A stretch of 64,000 nucleotides of DNA from Marivita sp. GX14005 (lineage in GTDB: Bacteria; Pseudomonadota; Alphaproteobacteria; Rhodobacterales; Rhodobacteraceae). The position numbers were made by a program, and so were the translations under genes. The stretch lies in NCBI RefSeq assembly GCF_023370775.1, contig NZ_JAMCCQ010000001.1:62001-126000 (forward strand). Direction: 5' to 3'. Of this stretch, positions 15,501 to 23,916 are shown one piece after another (position 1 is the first letter of the stretch; each line of letters starts with the position of its first letter). Under the pieces are notes generated by a model. That model ran no database searches, was not told where the DNA came from, and saw only the letters and a list, made by a program, of their open reading frames with translations.

Positions 15501-15950
15501 ATGACACATACCGACAGCACCGCCGACGAGGTCAAACGCAAAGCCTCCGAACTGGCGCAGGATGCAAAAGACGCCGCGACCGAGGCCGCCAGGCAAGAAG
15601 CCGAAGACCCGCGCGAGGGCGCAATCGATCAGGCGGAAACCGCCGCCGAAGCTGCACGAGCGGCCGAATCGGAATTCGACCGCGGTTCGCTCCAGGCAGC
15701 GGCGCTCGGCCAGATCGGCCAGCAGATCGAGAACGTCGCGGCCTCCCTGCGCGACAAGCCGGCGGAAGAGATGTTCGACGATGTCGCCATCTTCGCTCGC
15801 CGCAATCCCATGCTCTTTCTGGGCGGCGCGGCCCTGCTCGGCTTCGCCGCCGCGCGGTTCATGAAATCCGGCAACGCGGCGCCGCGCAACGACTATGCCG
15901 CCGAGGATCCGTGGTCCGGCCATCTTGGCGGCGATGCGGGGCGCTTCTGA
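15501..15950 (+). CDS. DUF883-like / nutrient-deprivation-type small envelope protein
   Basis: A 149-residue protein: an Ala/Glu/Lys-rich helical half (about 1-95) and a hydrophobic anchor ARRNPMLFLGGAALLGFAAARFM near 105-125, with a polar tail. This resembles DUF883-type or nutrient-deprivation-induced proteins. GGAG precedes the ATG. Its stop overlaps the next ATG (TGATG), so it opens a tightly coupled operon behind an EcfG promoter. Confidence 0.7.
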   Translation: MTHTDSTADEVKRKASELAQDAKDAATEAARQEAEDPREGAIDQAETAAEAARAAESEFDRGSLQAAALGQIGQQIENVAASLRDKPAEEMFDDVAIFARRNPMLFLGGAALLGFAAARFMKSGNAAPRNDYAAEDPWSGHLGGDAGRF

Positions 15951-16366
15951 TGGCGGAGCGTCCGATCCCCGAACAAACCCCCGATCCCGCCGGTATCGCG
16001 GGGCTCATTCGCGGCGTTCTTGCCGATCTGCGCGCCCTCTTGCGCACCGAGCTGGCCCTTGCCAAGGCCGAGATGTCCGACAACCTCGCGCGCGCAGGCG
16101 GCGGCTTGGCGCTGATCGGCGTGGCACTCCTGATGGTTTTCGTCGCGCTTTGCGCGCTTGCGGTATCGGCCACGTTCGGCGTCGTTGCGCTTGGCGTGCC
16201 GCTGGGATGGGCTGCGCTCATCGTGGCGGTGGCGTTCATCGTTCTGGCCGCGATCCTCGCGCTGATCGGCAAATCACGCCTCTCGCCCGATGCGTTGCGG
16301 CCCGACCGCACGATCGCGCAGGTCAAATCCGACATTCATGCAGTCAAGGAGATCTCCCGTGTCTGA
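15950..16366 (+). CDS. Phage-holin-superfamily-like protein (DUF1469)
   Basis: A 138-residue protein with RGVLADLRALLRTELALAKAEMSDNLARAGGG before two membrane segments, the pattern of the DUF1469 / putative holin-X family. Chromosomal members are not shown to lyse cells. It is coupled to the genes on both sides and lies in the EcfG-driven operon, so envelope stress maintenance is more likely than phage function. Confidence 0.75.
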   Translation: MAERPIPEQTPDPAGIAGLIRGVLADLRALLRTELALAKAEMSDNLARAGGGLALIGVALLMVFVALCALAVSATFGVVALGVPLGWAALIVAVAFIVLAAILALIGKSRLSPDALRPDRTIAQVKSDIHAVKEISRV

Positions 16367-17153
16367 CACAGACAAACTCGAACGCGCGGCAGAGACCCAT
16401 CGCGCGCAGCTGGCCGACCGGCTGAGCGGGCTGGCTTCGTCGCTCAACCCCGACCCTTACGCCCGCAAGGCCGTCGGTGAGGCAGCCGACATGGGGCAGA
16501 TGATCACCCATTCGGTGGTTCGCGGAGCAAAAAGGAACCCCGCGGGTTTCGCCCTCATAGGTATCGGCGCGGCGCTTGTGGCGCTCAACTCCGCCCGCAC
16601 CCCGCAACGCAGCGCCGGCCCGGTGCGGCCGGGTGCGCCAAAACCGTCCGAAACGACCGGCGGCAATTTCGATGAACGTGTGGCGCGCGCCGACGCCTTG
16701 ATGCAACGCCGTGAAAGGGCGGCATCGGGCCGCTTTGCCCAGTCGCCCTCGGCGTCCAGCCTGCGCAAGTCGCTCGACAAGGGGCTCGACCGCCTGTCGC
16801 CGGAGGCGCGCGCGCGTGTAACCAAGGCGCGGCTCAAGGCGATCGAGGCGCAGGAAAAACTCGAAACCCATGCCCGCCGCGCCAGCGCGCGCGCGCAGGA
16901 AGCACATAGCTCCCAGCCGTTCCTCACAGGCGCCATTGCCGCAGGGATCGGCGCGGTGATCGGCTCGCTCCTGCCCTCGACGCGGTTCGAGGCCGATCTC
17001 ATGGGCGAGACCCGCGACCGCATGATGCGCGACGCCGAAGCCGTGCTGCGCGACGAGATCGCAGCCGTTGAACAACGTGGCAAGGCAGCCATCGAAAGCG
17101 GAATCGCTGAGGCGAGATCGGAATTCTCGCAACCCCCCGGCAGTTCCGTGTAA
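16359..17153 (+). CDS. DUF3618 domain membrane protein
   Basis: A 264-residue protein starting at GTG 16359 with AAGGAG upstream. The N-terminal LERAAETHRAQLADRLSGLASSLNPDPYARKAV and NPAGFALIGIGAALVAL match DUF3618. The remainder is Arg/Ala-rich and helical with a second hydrophobic stretch (FLTGAIAAGIGAVIGSLLP) near 190. It overlaps the genes before and after it. No biochemical role is known. Confidence 0.75.
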   Translation: MSDTDKLERAAETHRAQLADRLSGLASSLNPDPYARKAVGEAADMGQMITHSVVRGAKRNPAGFALIGIGAALVALNSARTPQRSAGPVRPGAPKPSETTGGNFDERVARADALMQRRERAASGRFAQSPSASSLRKSLDKGLDRLSPEARARVTKARLKAIEAQEKLETHARRASARAQEAHSSQPFLTGAIAAGIGAVIGSLLPSTRFEADLMGETRDRMMRDAEAVLRDEIAAVEQRGKAAIESGIAEARSEFSQPPGSSV

Positions 17154-18181
17154 TGCTGCGGTCCCGCACCAGACTGGCCCAAGTGCAGCTTGTCTGCCTT
17201 GGGCTTCTTGCCTTTGTGGCCGCGGTCTACACGCTTCGCCTGACCGAAAGCATCGCTGCACCGGTGGTTTTGGGGCTGGTCATCGGCATCGTGGCTTCGC
17301 CGGGGGTGCGGATGCTCGAACGCATCGGCATCCCGCGCGCCGCGAGTGCCAGCATCGGTCTGTTCATGGTCGCGGCCTTCACCACAGTTCTTCTGATTTC
17401 CCTCGGCCCGGTGGTGATGGATCTGATCGGACAGCTTCCGCGCATCGAGGACGATGTGCGGTTTTGGCTGATCCGCATGAGCCGCACCATTCGCGGGCTC
17501 GAATTCGTGCGCCGCGAAATTGAGGAAACGCTGTCGACCGGCGGCGACGGTGCTGTCGATGAAGCCGTGCCAACGCTGATCGATGCGCTCTGGCTCGCCC
17601 CCAACTTCGCCGCGCAACTTCTGACCTTCGCGGGCACGTTCTTCTTCTTCAGCCTGACGCAACGTGAGATTTACGCCTATTTCGAGAATTACAGGAACGC
17701 GCTGCGCAAGGCGGATCGCGCGGTATCGCACTACTTCGTGACAGTCACGACGATCAATGCCGTGCTCGGTCTTGCGGTGTTCGCGGTGATGACGGCCATA
17801 GGGATGGCCAGCCCCGTCCTTTGGGGGCTCGCCGCATTCCTGCTCAACTTCATTCTCTATCTCGGCCCGGTGCTGATGATCGTTTCGCTGCTCATTGCCG
17901 GGCTGATCCAGTTCGACGGGGCCTATTCCATCCTGCCGCCGCTCGCCTATTTCTCGCTCAACATGATCGAAGCGCAATTCGTCACGCCGCAGCTTGTCGG
18001 CCAGAGGCTCAGGCTCAATCCGCTGGTGGTGTTCCTCGCCATCGTGTTCGGCCTCTGGCTCTGGGGTCCGGTGGGCGGTATCGTTTCGCTGCCGGTGGTG
18101 GTCTGGGTCAGCGTCTTCGTCTCGCAAACGGGCGCGCTGGAAGATGAGCCGCAGGTGGATCCGTCCCCGACGCAGGCATGA
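17153..18181 (+). CDS. AI-2E family transporter (PerM/TqsA-like)
   Basis: A 342-residue protein with about seven membrane segments and the family pattern: paired N-terminal helices, IPRAASASIGLFMVAAFTTVLLISLGPVV, a large periplasmic or cytosolic loop (about 95-155), and a C-terminal block including MIEAQFVTPQLVGQRLRLNPLVVFLAIVFGLWLWG. Family members include quorum-signal exporters and Na+/H+ antiporters, so the cargo cannot be told. The ATG overlaps the previous stop. Confidence 0.82.
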   Translation: MLRSRTRLAQVQLVCLGLLAFVAAVYTLRLTESIAAPVVLGLVIGIVASPGVRMLERIGIPRAASASIGLFMVAAFTTVLLISLGPVVMDLIGQLPRIEDDVRFWLIRMSRTIRGLEFVRREIEETLSTGGDGAVDEAVPTLIDALWLAPNFAAQLLTFAGTFFFFSLTQREIYAYFENYRNALRKADRAVSHYFVTVTTINAVLGLAVFAVMTAIGMASPVLWGLAAFLLNFILYLGPVLMIVSLLIAGLIQFDGAYSILPPLAYFSLNMIEAQFVTPQLVGQRLRLNPLVVFLAIVFGLWLWGPVGGIVSLPVVVWVSVFVSQTGALEDEPQVDPSPTQA

Positions 18182-18182
18182 C

Positions 18183-19154
18183 ATGGCCGTCATGATCGAG
18201 AGCTTCCCCGCCCTGCCGATTGCCGAGACCGAAACCGGCGCACCGCGTCATTGCGGTGTCGAGATCGAATTCGCCGGACCGACGGAACGCGAAACCGCTG
18301 ATATCGTGGCGGGCTGTTTCGGCGGCACGATCGAAAACGCCGGCAATCACGCTTTGATCGTGCGCGACACTGAATACGGCGACATCTTCATCGAACTGGA
18401 CATATCGCTGCGCAAGCGCGAGGATGTGCCGCTTTTGAACGAGGGGCTCGATCTCTTTCGCGGACTTATCCCGGTGGAGCTCGTCACTCCGCCGCTGAGC
18501 TGCGAGCAATTGGCCGGGTTCGACCGGATTTGCGAACGGCTGCGCGCCGAAGGCGCGATCGGCTCGCGAAAGGGTGTGCTGCATGGCTTCGGCGTTCATC
18601 TCAACCCGGCCGTGGTGGGGGAAGACCATCCTCACACACTGCGAACGATCATGGCGTTCGGCTTGCTCGAACCGTGGCTGCGCGCCCTCGAAGAGGTGAA
18701 CGCCACGCGCCGCGTCATGCCGTTCGTTGCGCCTTGGCCCAAGGCGTTCGTCTCCGATCTGGCCGGGATGGAACCTGACACATTGGCCGAGATCATGCGG
18801 ATCGCGGCGCGCCACATAAAAAGCCGCAACCACTCTCTCGATCTGCTGCCCCTCTTCAAACAGGCCGAGCCGGCGCTCTTTGACACGCTGTTCGGCGATA
18901 CCGGCAAGACATCGGCCCGCCCCACCTTCCATTTCCGCCTCCCCGACAGCCGCATCGACGAGCCGGGATGGTCCCTGCTTCAGCCCTGGCAACTCTGGCG
19001 GCAGGTCGAGATCGTCGCAGCGAATGTCGATCTGATCGCAGAACTGCGCGCGGCGTGGAAAATCCACGACGCCACGCTCTTCGAGCGCAAGGCGATCTGG
19101 GTCGATACGGTCGATCACCTGCTGGCCGCGCATGGCGCGAAGGTAGAAGGATGA
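18183..19154 (+). CDS. Amidoligase-superfamily enzyme (PF12224-like)
   Basis: A 323-residue protein of the COOH-NH2 ligase group related to glutamine synthetase: HCGVEIEFAGPT near the start (the Glu-x-Glu metal site), a conserved HGFGVHLNP strand and a basic WKIHDATLFERKAIW segment near the end. Such enzymes are predicted to form amide or isopeptide bonds using ATP. It starts one base after the permease stop and its own stop overlaps the next ATG. Pairing with a glutamine amidotransferase suggests that one enzyme makes and the other trims or feeds a gamma-glutamyl amide. Substrate unknown. Confidence 0.8.
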   Translation: MAVMIESFPALPIAETETGAPRHCGVEIEFAGPTERETADIVAGCFGGTIENAGNHALIVRDTEYGDIFIELDISLRKREDVPLLNEGLDLFRGLIPVELVTPPLSCEQLAGFDRICERLRAEGAIGSRKGVLHGFGVHLNPAVVGEDHPHTLRTIMAFGLLEPWLRALEEVNATRRVMPFVAPWPKAFVSDLAGMEPDTLAEIMRIAARHIKSRNHSLDLLPLFKQAEPALFDTLFGDTGKTSARPTFHFRLPDSRIDEPGWSLLQPWQLWRQVEIVAANVDLIAELRAAWKIHDATLFERKAIWVDTVDHLLAAHGAKVEG

Positions 19155-19864
19155 GCCGTCCTCTGATCGCCGTCACCACCTCGCAGCGCACCGGCTGGCG
19201 GGTGTTTCCGTTCATCAACCTGGGGATATGGCTCGGCGGCGGGCGCGGCGAGCGCTGGCGCGTCGGCCGGGTGCGCGACTTGGCGCATGTCGATGGGCTG
19301 GTGATCGGCGGGGGTGACGATATCGGCCCCGAACTTTACGGCGGCCGGATCGGAATTTCCGCACGGCTCGACCCGGAACGCGATGCGCTCGAACGGCGGC
19401 TGGCCGAAGCGGCGCTGGAGCGGAACATCCCCGTTCTGGGCATTTGCCGGGGTGCGCAGATGCTCAATGTCGCGCTTGGCGGCAGCCTCGATCAGACCGC
19501 CTGGGAGACCTATAGCGCGGATCGCAAGATCACCACGATCCTTCCCAAACGCGAGGTGCATATCGAAGCCGAAACGCATCTGTCGCTGATCGGCGGGCTG
19601 GCCCCGATGCATGTCAACGCGCTGCATTCGCAGGCGGTGGACAGGCTCGGCGAGGGGTTGCGCATCTCGGCGCGCGATACCGGCGGCATGGTGCAGGCCA
19701 TCGAACGGATCCGCGATCCTTTCGCCATCGGCGTCCAATGGCACCCCGAATATCTCGTCTACGCGCACCGCCAGCGCGCGCTCTTCCGCGCGCTCGTCAC
19801 TTCGGCGCAGGCTTACCGCGAAAGCCGGGACCAGACCCGCGCGATGCGCCGCCGATTGGGCTAG
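19151..19864 (+). CDS. Class I glutamine amidotransferase / gamma-glutamyl hydrolase (peptidase C26-like)
   Basis: A 237-residue protein with the class I GATase triad: nucleophile Cys in ILGICRGAQMLNVALGG (about 100) and His-x-Glu in VQWHPEYL (about 197-199). VIGGGDDIGPELYG is typical of the PuuD/C26 branch, which hydrolyses gamma-glutamyl amides. It is translationally coupled (ATGA) to the amidoligase gene. A role in releasing or exchanging a gamma-glutamyl group made by the partner is inferred. Confidence 0.85.
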   Translation: MSRPLIAVTTSQRTGWRVFPFINLGIWLGGGRGERWRVGRVRDLAHVDGLVIGGGDDIGPELYGGRIGISARLDPERDALERRLAEAALERNIPVLGICRGAQMLNVALGGSLDQTAWETYSADRKITTILPKREVHIEAETHLSLIGGLAPMHVNALHSQAVDRLGEGLRISARDTGGMVQAIERIRDPFAIGVQWHPEYLVYAHRQRALFRALVTSAQAYRESRDQTRAMRRRLG

Positions 19865-19868
19865 GATC

Positions 19869-19893
19869 GGAACTTTCACCCCGTCCCCGCGTT
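19869..19893 (+). promoter_or_regulatory. EcfG-type promoter of the 19927-20605 genes
   Basis: GGAAC (19869-19873), a 16-bp spacer and CGTT (19890-19893) begin 4 bases after the GATase stop and end 33 bases before the ATG at 19927. Confidence 0.85.
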
Positions 19894-19926
19894 GGGTGTC
19901 TGAGCAAAAACGGAGGGAGGTGCCGA

Positions 19927-20118
19927 ATGTCCGCACCGAAGACGAATATCGAAAAGCAGGAAAAACGCCATCGCCCGGCCCTTTGGGGTATGGGCATATT
20001 GGTCGTTCTGGTTGCGCTGGGATATTTCTTTTACGTCACGTTCCTGGCCGCCGAAGGCAATGAGCCGGGCGACGAGGCCGAAAACGTTGTCGAACCGGGC
20101 GTCACGGTTGCCGAATAG
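19927..20118 (+). CDS. Small single-pass membrane protein
   Basis: A 63-residue protein: basic N-terminus, one membrane segment (LWGMGILVVLVALGYFFYVTFL, about 21-42) and an acidic tail. GGAGGG lies just before the ATG and an EcfG promoter precedes it. I recognise no family. Confidence 0.7.
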   Translation: MSAPKTNIEKQEKRHRPALWGMGILVVLVALGYFFYVTFLAAEGNEPGDEAENVVEPGVTVAE

Positions 20119-20127
20119 GAGACGGGA

Positions 20128-20391
20128 ATGGCAAAGAACCACGGATCGTCCATCAAGGATGACGAAACCTACGAAGCCCTGCGCGACGATGGTTACGGCA
20201 AGGAAGCCGCCGCGCGCATCGCCAATGCGCAGGCCAATGACAGCCAGCATCCATCGAAAAAGGGCGGCAAGCAGCCTCCCTACGAAAAGTGGACCAAGGA
20301 CGAGCTTTACGACAGGGCGCAGGAACTCGATATCGACGGTCGTTCGGACATGACGAAGGACGAATTGATCGACGCCCTGAGGAGCCGCTGA
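20128..20391 (+). CDS. Small SAP/Rho-N-like stress protein
   Basis: An 87-residue protein: MAKNHGSSIKDDETYEALR at the start, then EAAARIANAQAN, a GGK linker, and a C-terminal SAP/Rho-N-like helix-extended loop-helix (WTKDELYDRAQELDIDGRSDMTKDELIDALR), a possible nucleic-acid-binding fold. This arrangement recurs in bacterial stress-associated small proteins of unknown role. It follows the previous stop by 9 bases in the EcfG-driven cluster. Confidence 0.75.
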   Translation: MAKNHGSSIKDDETYEALRDDGYGKEAAARIANAQANDSQHPSKKGGKQPPYEKWTKDELYDRAQELDIDGRSDMTKDELIDALRSR

Positions 20392-20392
20392 A

Positions 20393-20605
20393 ATGGCCTA
20401 TTCCGAAGGCAAGACGGTCGAATGGGACTGGGGCAACGGCACCGGAAGCGGAAAGATCACCAAGGTCTACACCCAGAAGATCACCAAGAAGATCGACGGC
20501 TCCGAAATCACCCGCAATGCAAGCGAGGACGCGCCGGCCTACCTCATCGAACAAGAGGATGGCGACGAGGTGCTCAAGAGCCACAGCGAGCTGCGCGCCA
20601 AGTGA
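20393..20605 (+). CDS. DUF2945 (hypervirulence-associated, Tudor-like) protein
   Basis: A 70-residue protein with VEWDWGNGTGSGKITKVYT and APAYLIEQEDGDEVLKSHSEL, the DUF2945 pattern of a small Tudor-like beta barrel. Its ATG is two bases after the preceding gene's stop, so it is co-translated as the last gene of this cluster. Function unknown. Confidence 0.82.
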   Translation: MAYSEGKTVEWDWGNGTGSGKITKVYTQKITKKIDGSEITRNASEDAPAYLIEQEDGDEVLKSHSELRAK

Positions 20606-20614
20606 CGCGCGGCT

Positions 20615-21037
20615 CTATCTTTGGGCCTGAATGCTCTGAATATACTCCATGAGCGCCACCAGCTTGCGCGGCGTCGGCGTCATGATGCCGTCGCCAGTGT
20701 CCACGGGCACCAGATCGCCTTTCAGCAATTCGCCGAATTCCGGCATATCCGGTCCGCTCAGGTCGGAGCGCGCATAGCCGTCGATGGTCGAGAGGATCTC
20801 GGCTTTCGGGAAGGTGCCGCCCCGGCGCAATGCGATCAGCGTCAGATCGGGCGGAGGTTGTCGCATGGCGCGCGCCATGGCGCCGTCACCCTTGCCGTCC
20901 GCGCCGTGACAGATCGCGCAATTTTCCATGAACAGCGCGCGCCCGTCGCTGGGGGCGGGCATCTCCTCCGGCGTGCAGGCCGTGAGCGTGGCCGCCATCG
21001 CGCCCGCGATGCCCAGGCGTATTCCTTGCGCTCGCAT
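20615..21037 (-). CDS. Cytochrome c family lipoprotein
   Basis: A 140-residue protein. The N-terminus ends in lipobox LTAC, so it is a predicted lipoprotein facing the periplasm. A single haem site CAICHGADGKGDG (about 60) and a downstream Met-rich stretch (PDMPEFGELL) fit a class I cytochrome c. The ATG at 21037 follows GGAGG. Partner enzymes are not visible. It ends 10 bases from the convergent DUF2945 gene. Confidence 0.85.
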   Translation of the reverse strand: MRAQGIRLGIAGAMAATLTACTPEEMPAPSDGRALFMENCAICHGADGKGDGAMARAMRQPPPDLTLIALRRGGTFPKAEILSTIDGYARSDLSGPDMPEFGELLKGDLVPVDTGDGIMTPTPRKLVALMEYIQSIQAQR

Positions 21038-21147
21038 ATCTGCCTCCATTTTCTTTTGATGCCAGAGTGCCTGCCTTTTGCATCCCGCGCAACCGGCCAC
21101 AACCGCACGCGCAGAGGATCGCCGGGCGCAAGCGCGTTGGACCGGGC

Positions 21148-21786
21148 TCACTCCACCCGCAGATCGCTGATCGAGGCGCGAATGCGGCTATTCGTGTCGT
21201 CACTGTCGCCGGAAACCGCAAGCCCGACCAGCGCCGCATCACCCCCGCCGAAAGCCCGCGCATAATCGCGTGCCAGATCGACGTTTTCGCTTGCCCGTCC
21301 GGTGCCGGAGCCGCGCAGAACCACGGTTTTGCCGCGACTGCCCAGATACGGACTCGGCAGCACCGCCCCTCGCTTGTGCGCCCCGCCCCAGACATAGACG
21401 AGCACGCGCGCCGCATCGTTCGTCAGAAGTTGTCGCACGCTGGAGCCGCGCAGCGCGGCCGCCTGCGACGCGGGCAGAAAGACGAAATAGAGCGCGAGAT
21501 TGCGATCATCGCCGCCCTTTCGCGTCAGATCGGTTGCAGGCACGCCTTCGCTGACTTGCCACGTCCAGCGCGCGCTGCGCGCGTTCGCGAAACCGGGCGG
21601 CAATTCGCGATAGGCGAGCGAGACGGACCCATCGGAGGCCACCGAGAGCGAGCCGCCGTTGAACCCGTAGGAATTGGCCGAAAATAGCGAGAAACGCTGC
21701 GTTTTCCACGCGCCGTCGAAGGCCACGGGAGCCGCGAATACCGGCAAGGCAGTCAGGCAAAACGCAGCGGCGATGGGGCGGAACAT
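21148..21786 (-). CDS. DUF3047 exported protein
   Basis: A 212-residue protein with a signal peptide (FRPIAAAFCLTALPVFAAP). The body matches DUF3047: WKTQRFSLFSANSYGFNGG, RWTWQVSEGVPATDLTRKGGDDRNLALYFVF and VDLARDYARAFGG. A role in the periplasm or outer membrane is likely; no activity is known. The ATG at 21786 is preferred over a TTG two codons earlier. Confidence 0.78.
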   Translation of the reverse strand: MFRPIAAAFCLTALPVFAAPVAFDGAWKTQRFSLFSANSYGFNGGSLSVASDGSVSLAYRELPPGFANARSARWTWQVSEGVPATDLTRKGGDDRNLALYFVFLPASQAAALRGSSVRQLLTNDAARVLVYVWGGAHKRGAVLPSPYLGSRGKTVVLRGSGTGRASENVDLARDYARAFGGGDAALVGLAVSGDSDDTNSRIRASISDLRVE

Positions 21787-21844
21787 GAGCAAGACCTTTC
21801 AGGTTGAACCCGCCCAGCCTAGCAACCCGCCCTGCCCCGGCGCA

Positions 21845-22540
21845 TCAAACGATCGCGTGAGGGGGTGCCAAGATCCCCTGATCGAGATGCAACTGCCGGT
21901 CCATCCGGTCCGCCAGCGCCATATTGTGCGTGGCGATCAATGCCGAAAGCCCGGTCTCGCGCACCAGCGTCATGAGCGCCGCGAAGACCGTATCGGAGGT
22001 CGCGGGATCGAGATTGCCGGTCGGCTCATCGGCCAGTAGGACGGACGGCCCGTTCGCCAGCGCACGGCAGAAGGCGACGCGCTGCTGCTCTCCGCCGGAC
22101 AGCGCGGCCGGGCGGTGCTGCGCGCGCTGCGCGATGCCGACGATCTCCAAAAGCTCCATCGCGCGGGCCTCGGCCTGGGCGCGCGGCGTGCCGGCCGCAA
22201 GCTGCGGCAGGACAGTATTTTCCAGCGCACTGAATTCGGGCAGCAAATGGTGGAACTGGTAGACAAAGCCGATCCGGTCGCGCCGCAGGATCGTGCGTTT
22301 GCGATCCGATTGCCCCGCCGCATCCGCGCCGCCGATCTCGACCGTGCCGCTATCGGGCGTGTCCAGCAGACCTGCGATATGCAGGAGCGTGGATTTGCCC
22401 GCCCCCGAGGGCGCGACCAGCGCCACCACTTCGCCGCGCGCCAGCGTCAGATCGACGCCGCGCAACACCTCCACGGCGGCTTGCGTGCCCTTGTTGTAGG
22501 TCTTGGCGATGCCGGTCAGTTTCAGCGCAACCTCACTCAT
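21845..22540 (-). CDS. lolD: LolD-like lipoprotein-releasing ABC ATPase
   Basis: A 231-residue ATPase: Walker [10 protein letters not shown], signature LSGGEQQR, Walker [12 protein letters not shown] and H-loop THN. It drives release of outer-membrane lipoproteins from the inner membrane with LolC/E. Its start overlaps the stop of the permease gene by 8 bases, fixing the pair as an operon with the permease first. Confidence 0.9.
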   Translation of the reverse strand: MSEVALKLTGIAKTYNKGTQAAVEVLRGVDLTLARGEVVALVAPSGAGKSTLLHIAGLLDTPDSGTVEIGGADAAGQSDRKRTILRRDRIGFVYQFHHLLPEFSALENTVLPQLAAGTPRAQAEARAMELLEIVGIAQRAQHRPAALSGGEQQRVAFCRALANGPSVLLADEPTGNLDPATSDTVFAALMTLVRETGLSALIATHNMALADRMDRQLHLDQGILAPPHAIV

Positions 22541-23819
22541 AGCGCAGCGCCTCCACCGGGTTCATCCGCGCCGCGCGGCGGGCGGGAAAGATCGTCACGA
22601 TGAAACTGAGCCCCAGCGACAGCGCCACCGCGCTCAGCACATCGCCGAGCTGCAACTGCGCCGGAAGCTGGTAAATGCCCCGCACCGCCGGATCCCAGAC
22701 ACCGCCACCGGCGACGTAGTTCACGAAGGAAAAAATCGGGTCAATATAGAGCGCGAAAAGGCAGCCGAGGATCACACCGAAGAGCGTGCCCAAAAGCCCC
22801 GTGAACGCGCCGCATATGAAAAAGACGCGCAGCACCGAGCCTTCGGTGAGGCCCATCGTGCGCAGGATGCCGATATCGCGGCCCTTGTTCTTGACCAGCA
22901 TGATCAGCCCGGAGACGATATTCATCGCCGCGATCAGAACGAGGATCGACAGGATGATGAACATCACGTTGTCCTCGATCTCCAGCGCGCGCAGGAACCC
23001 GCCGGAGGCGTCCTGCCATGTCCAGACGAGGGCGCGGCTTCCCGCTGCCTGCAGAATGGGCAGGGTCATGTCCTCCACGCGGTCGGGATCGGCGATCATC
23101 ACCTCGATCTCGTCCGCCGCCCCATCGCGGTTGAAGTAAAGCTGCGCCTCGGCGAAGGGCATGTAGACGCGCGTGCGGTCGATGTCGTAGCGCCCGGCGG
23201 TGAAGATATAGACGACCTCGTAAGCCTTGACGCGCGGGCTCGTGCCGAAGGCGGTGCGCACCCCGTCGGGCGAGATCAGCCGCACATTGTCGCCCAGTCC
23301 AACGCCCATCTCGCGCGCGACGCCCGAGCCGATGGCGATCCCCTCGCTGAAGCGCGCCAGATCGCCCAGCGCGGTTTCGGGGTCGGCGATGCGCGGGATG
23401 GTGGCCAGATCCGCGCCAGCGATGCCGAACACCTCGACCCCCGCATTGCGCCCGTTCGCGGTGGCCATCACCTGCCCCTTGACCAGCGGCGCGGCGCGGG
23501 TGACGCCCGGCACCTCTGCAACCTGTGCCGCGAGCACCGAATAGTCGGTGATCGCGCGCGATGTGCGGCCGGCCTCGTCCGTTTCGGCGGTATAATAGAC
23601 CGTCACATGAGCATTGGAGCCGAGGATCGTATCGACGAACTCGGCCCGGAACCCGGACCGCACCGCCAGCGTCGCGATCAGCGCGAAAACCGCCAGCGTG
23701 ATGCCGATGAGGCTGATCCATGTCATCACGCTCACGCCGCCCTCGGCGCGGCGCGCGCGCAGGTAGCGCCAGGCGATCATCCATTCGAACGGGGCGAAGG
23801 GGGGCGGGGTTCGGGCCAT
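22533..23819 (-). CDS. lolC: LolC/LolE-family lipoprotein-releasing permease
   Basis: A 428-residue permease: an N-terminal membrane helix (about 28-50), a large periplasmic MacB-like domain and three C-terminal helices. [38 protein letters not shown] is the LolC/E start. A single permease next to lolD suggests that a homodimer replaces the LolC/LolE heterodimer, as reported in alphaproteobacteria. The ATG at 23819 is the only plausible start before the signature. Confidence 0.88.
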   Translation of the reverse strand: MARTPPPFAPFEWMIAWRYLRARRAEGGVSVMTWISLIGITLAVFALIATLAVRSGFRAEFVDTILGSNAHVTVYYTAETDEAGRTSRAITDYSVLAAQVAEVPGVTRAAPLVKGQVMATANGRNAGVEVFGIAGADLATIPRIADPETALGDLARFSEGIAIGSGVAREMGVGLGDNVRLISPDGVRTAFGTSPRVKAYEVVYIFTAGRYDIDRTRVYMPFAEAQLYFNRDGAADEIEVMIADPDRVEDMTLPILQAAGSRALVWTWQDASGGFLRALEIEDNVMFIILSILVLIAAMNIVSGLIMLVKNKGRDIGILRTMGLTEGSVLRVFFICGAFTGLLGTLFGVILGCLFALYIDPIFSFVNYVAGGGVWDPAVRGIYQLPAQLQLGDVLSAVALSLGLSFIVTIFPARRAARMNPVEALRYE

Positions 23820-23916
23820 GTCGGTCTTTCTGCTTGGTTGCCGCGATAAGTGGCGGCTCGGACCGGCGGGGTCAAGCGCCGCCCTCTTGCCCTGCCCGCG
23901 CGGGAGCGGCATTAAC

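Noticed and set aside
14292-15923. 543-codon minus-strand frame opposite the disulfide reductase
   Set aside because: It is a GC-rich shadow with His/Arg/Gly-heavy composition; the plus strand carries intact FAD, CxxxxC and NAD motifs.
15950-16366. Phage holin and hence a prophage
   Set aside because: DUF1469 proteins are common chromosomal membrane proteins, and no phage genes are adjacent.
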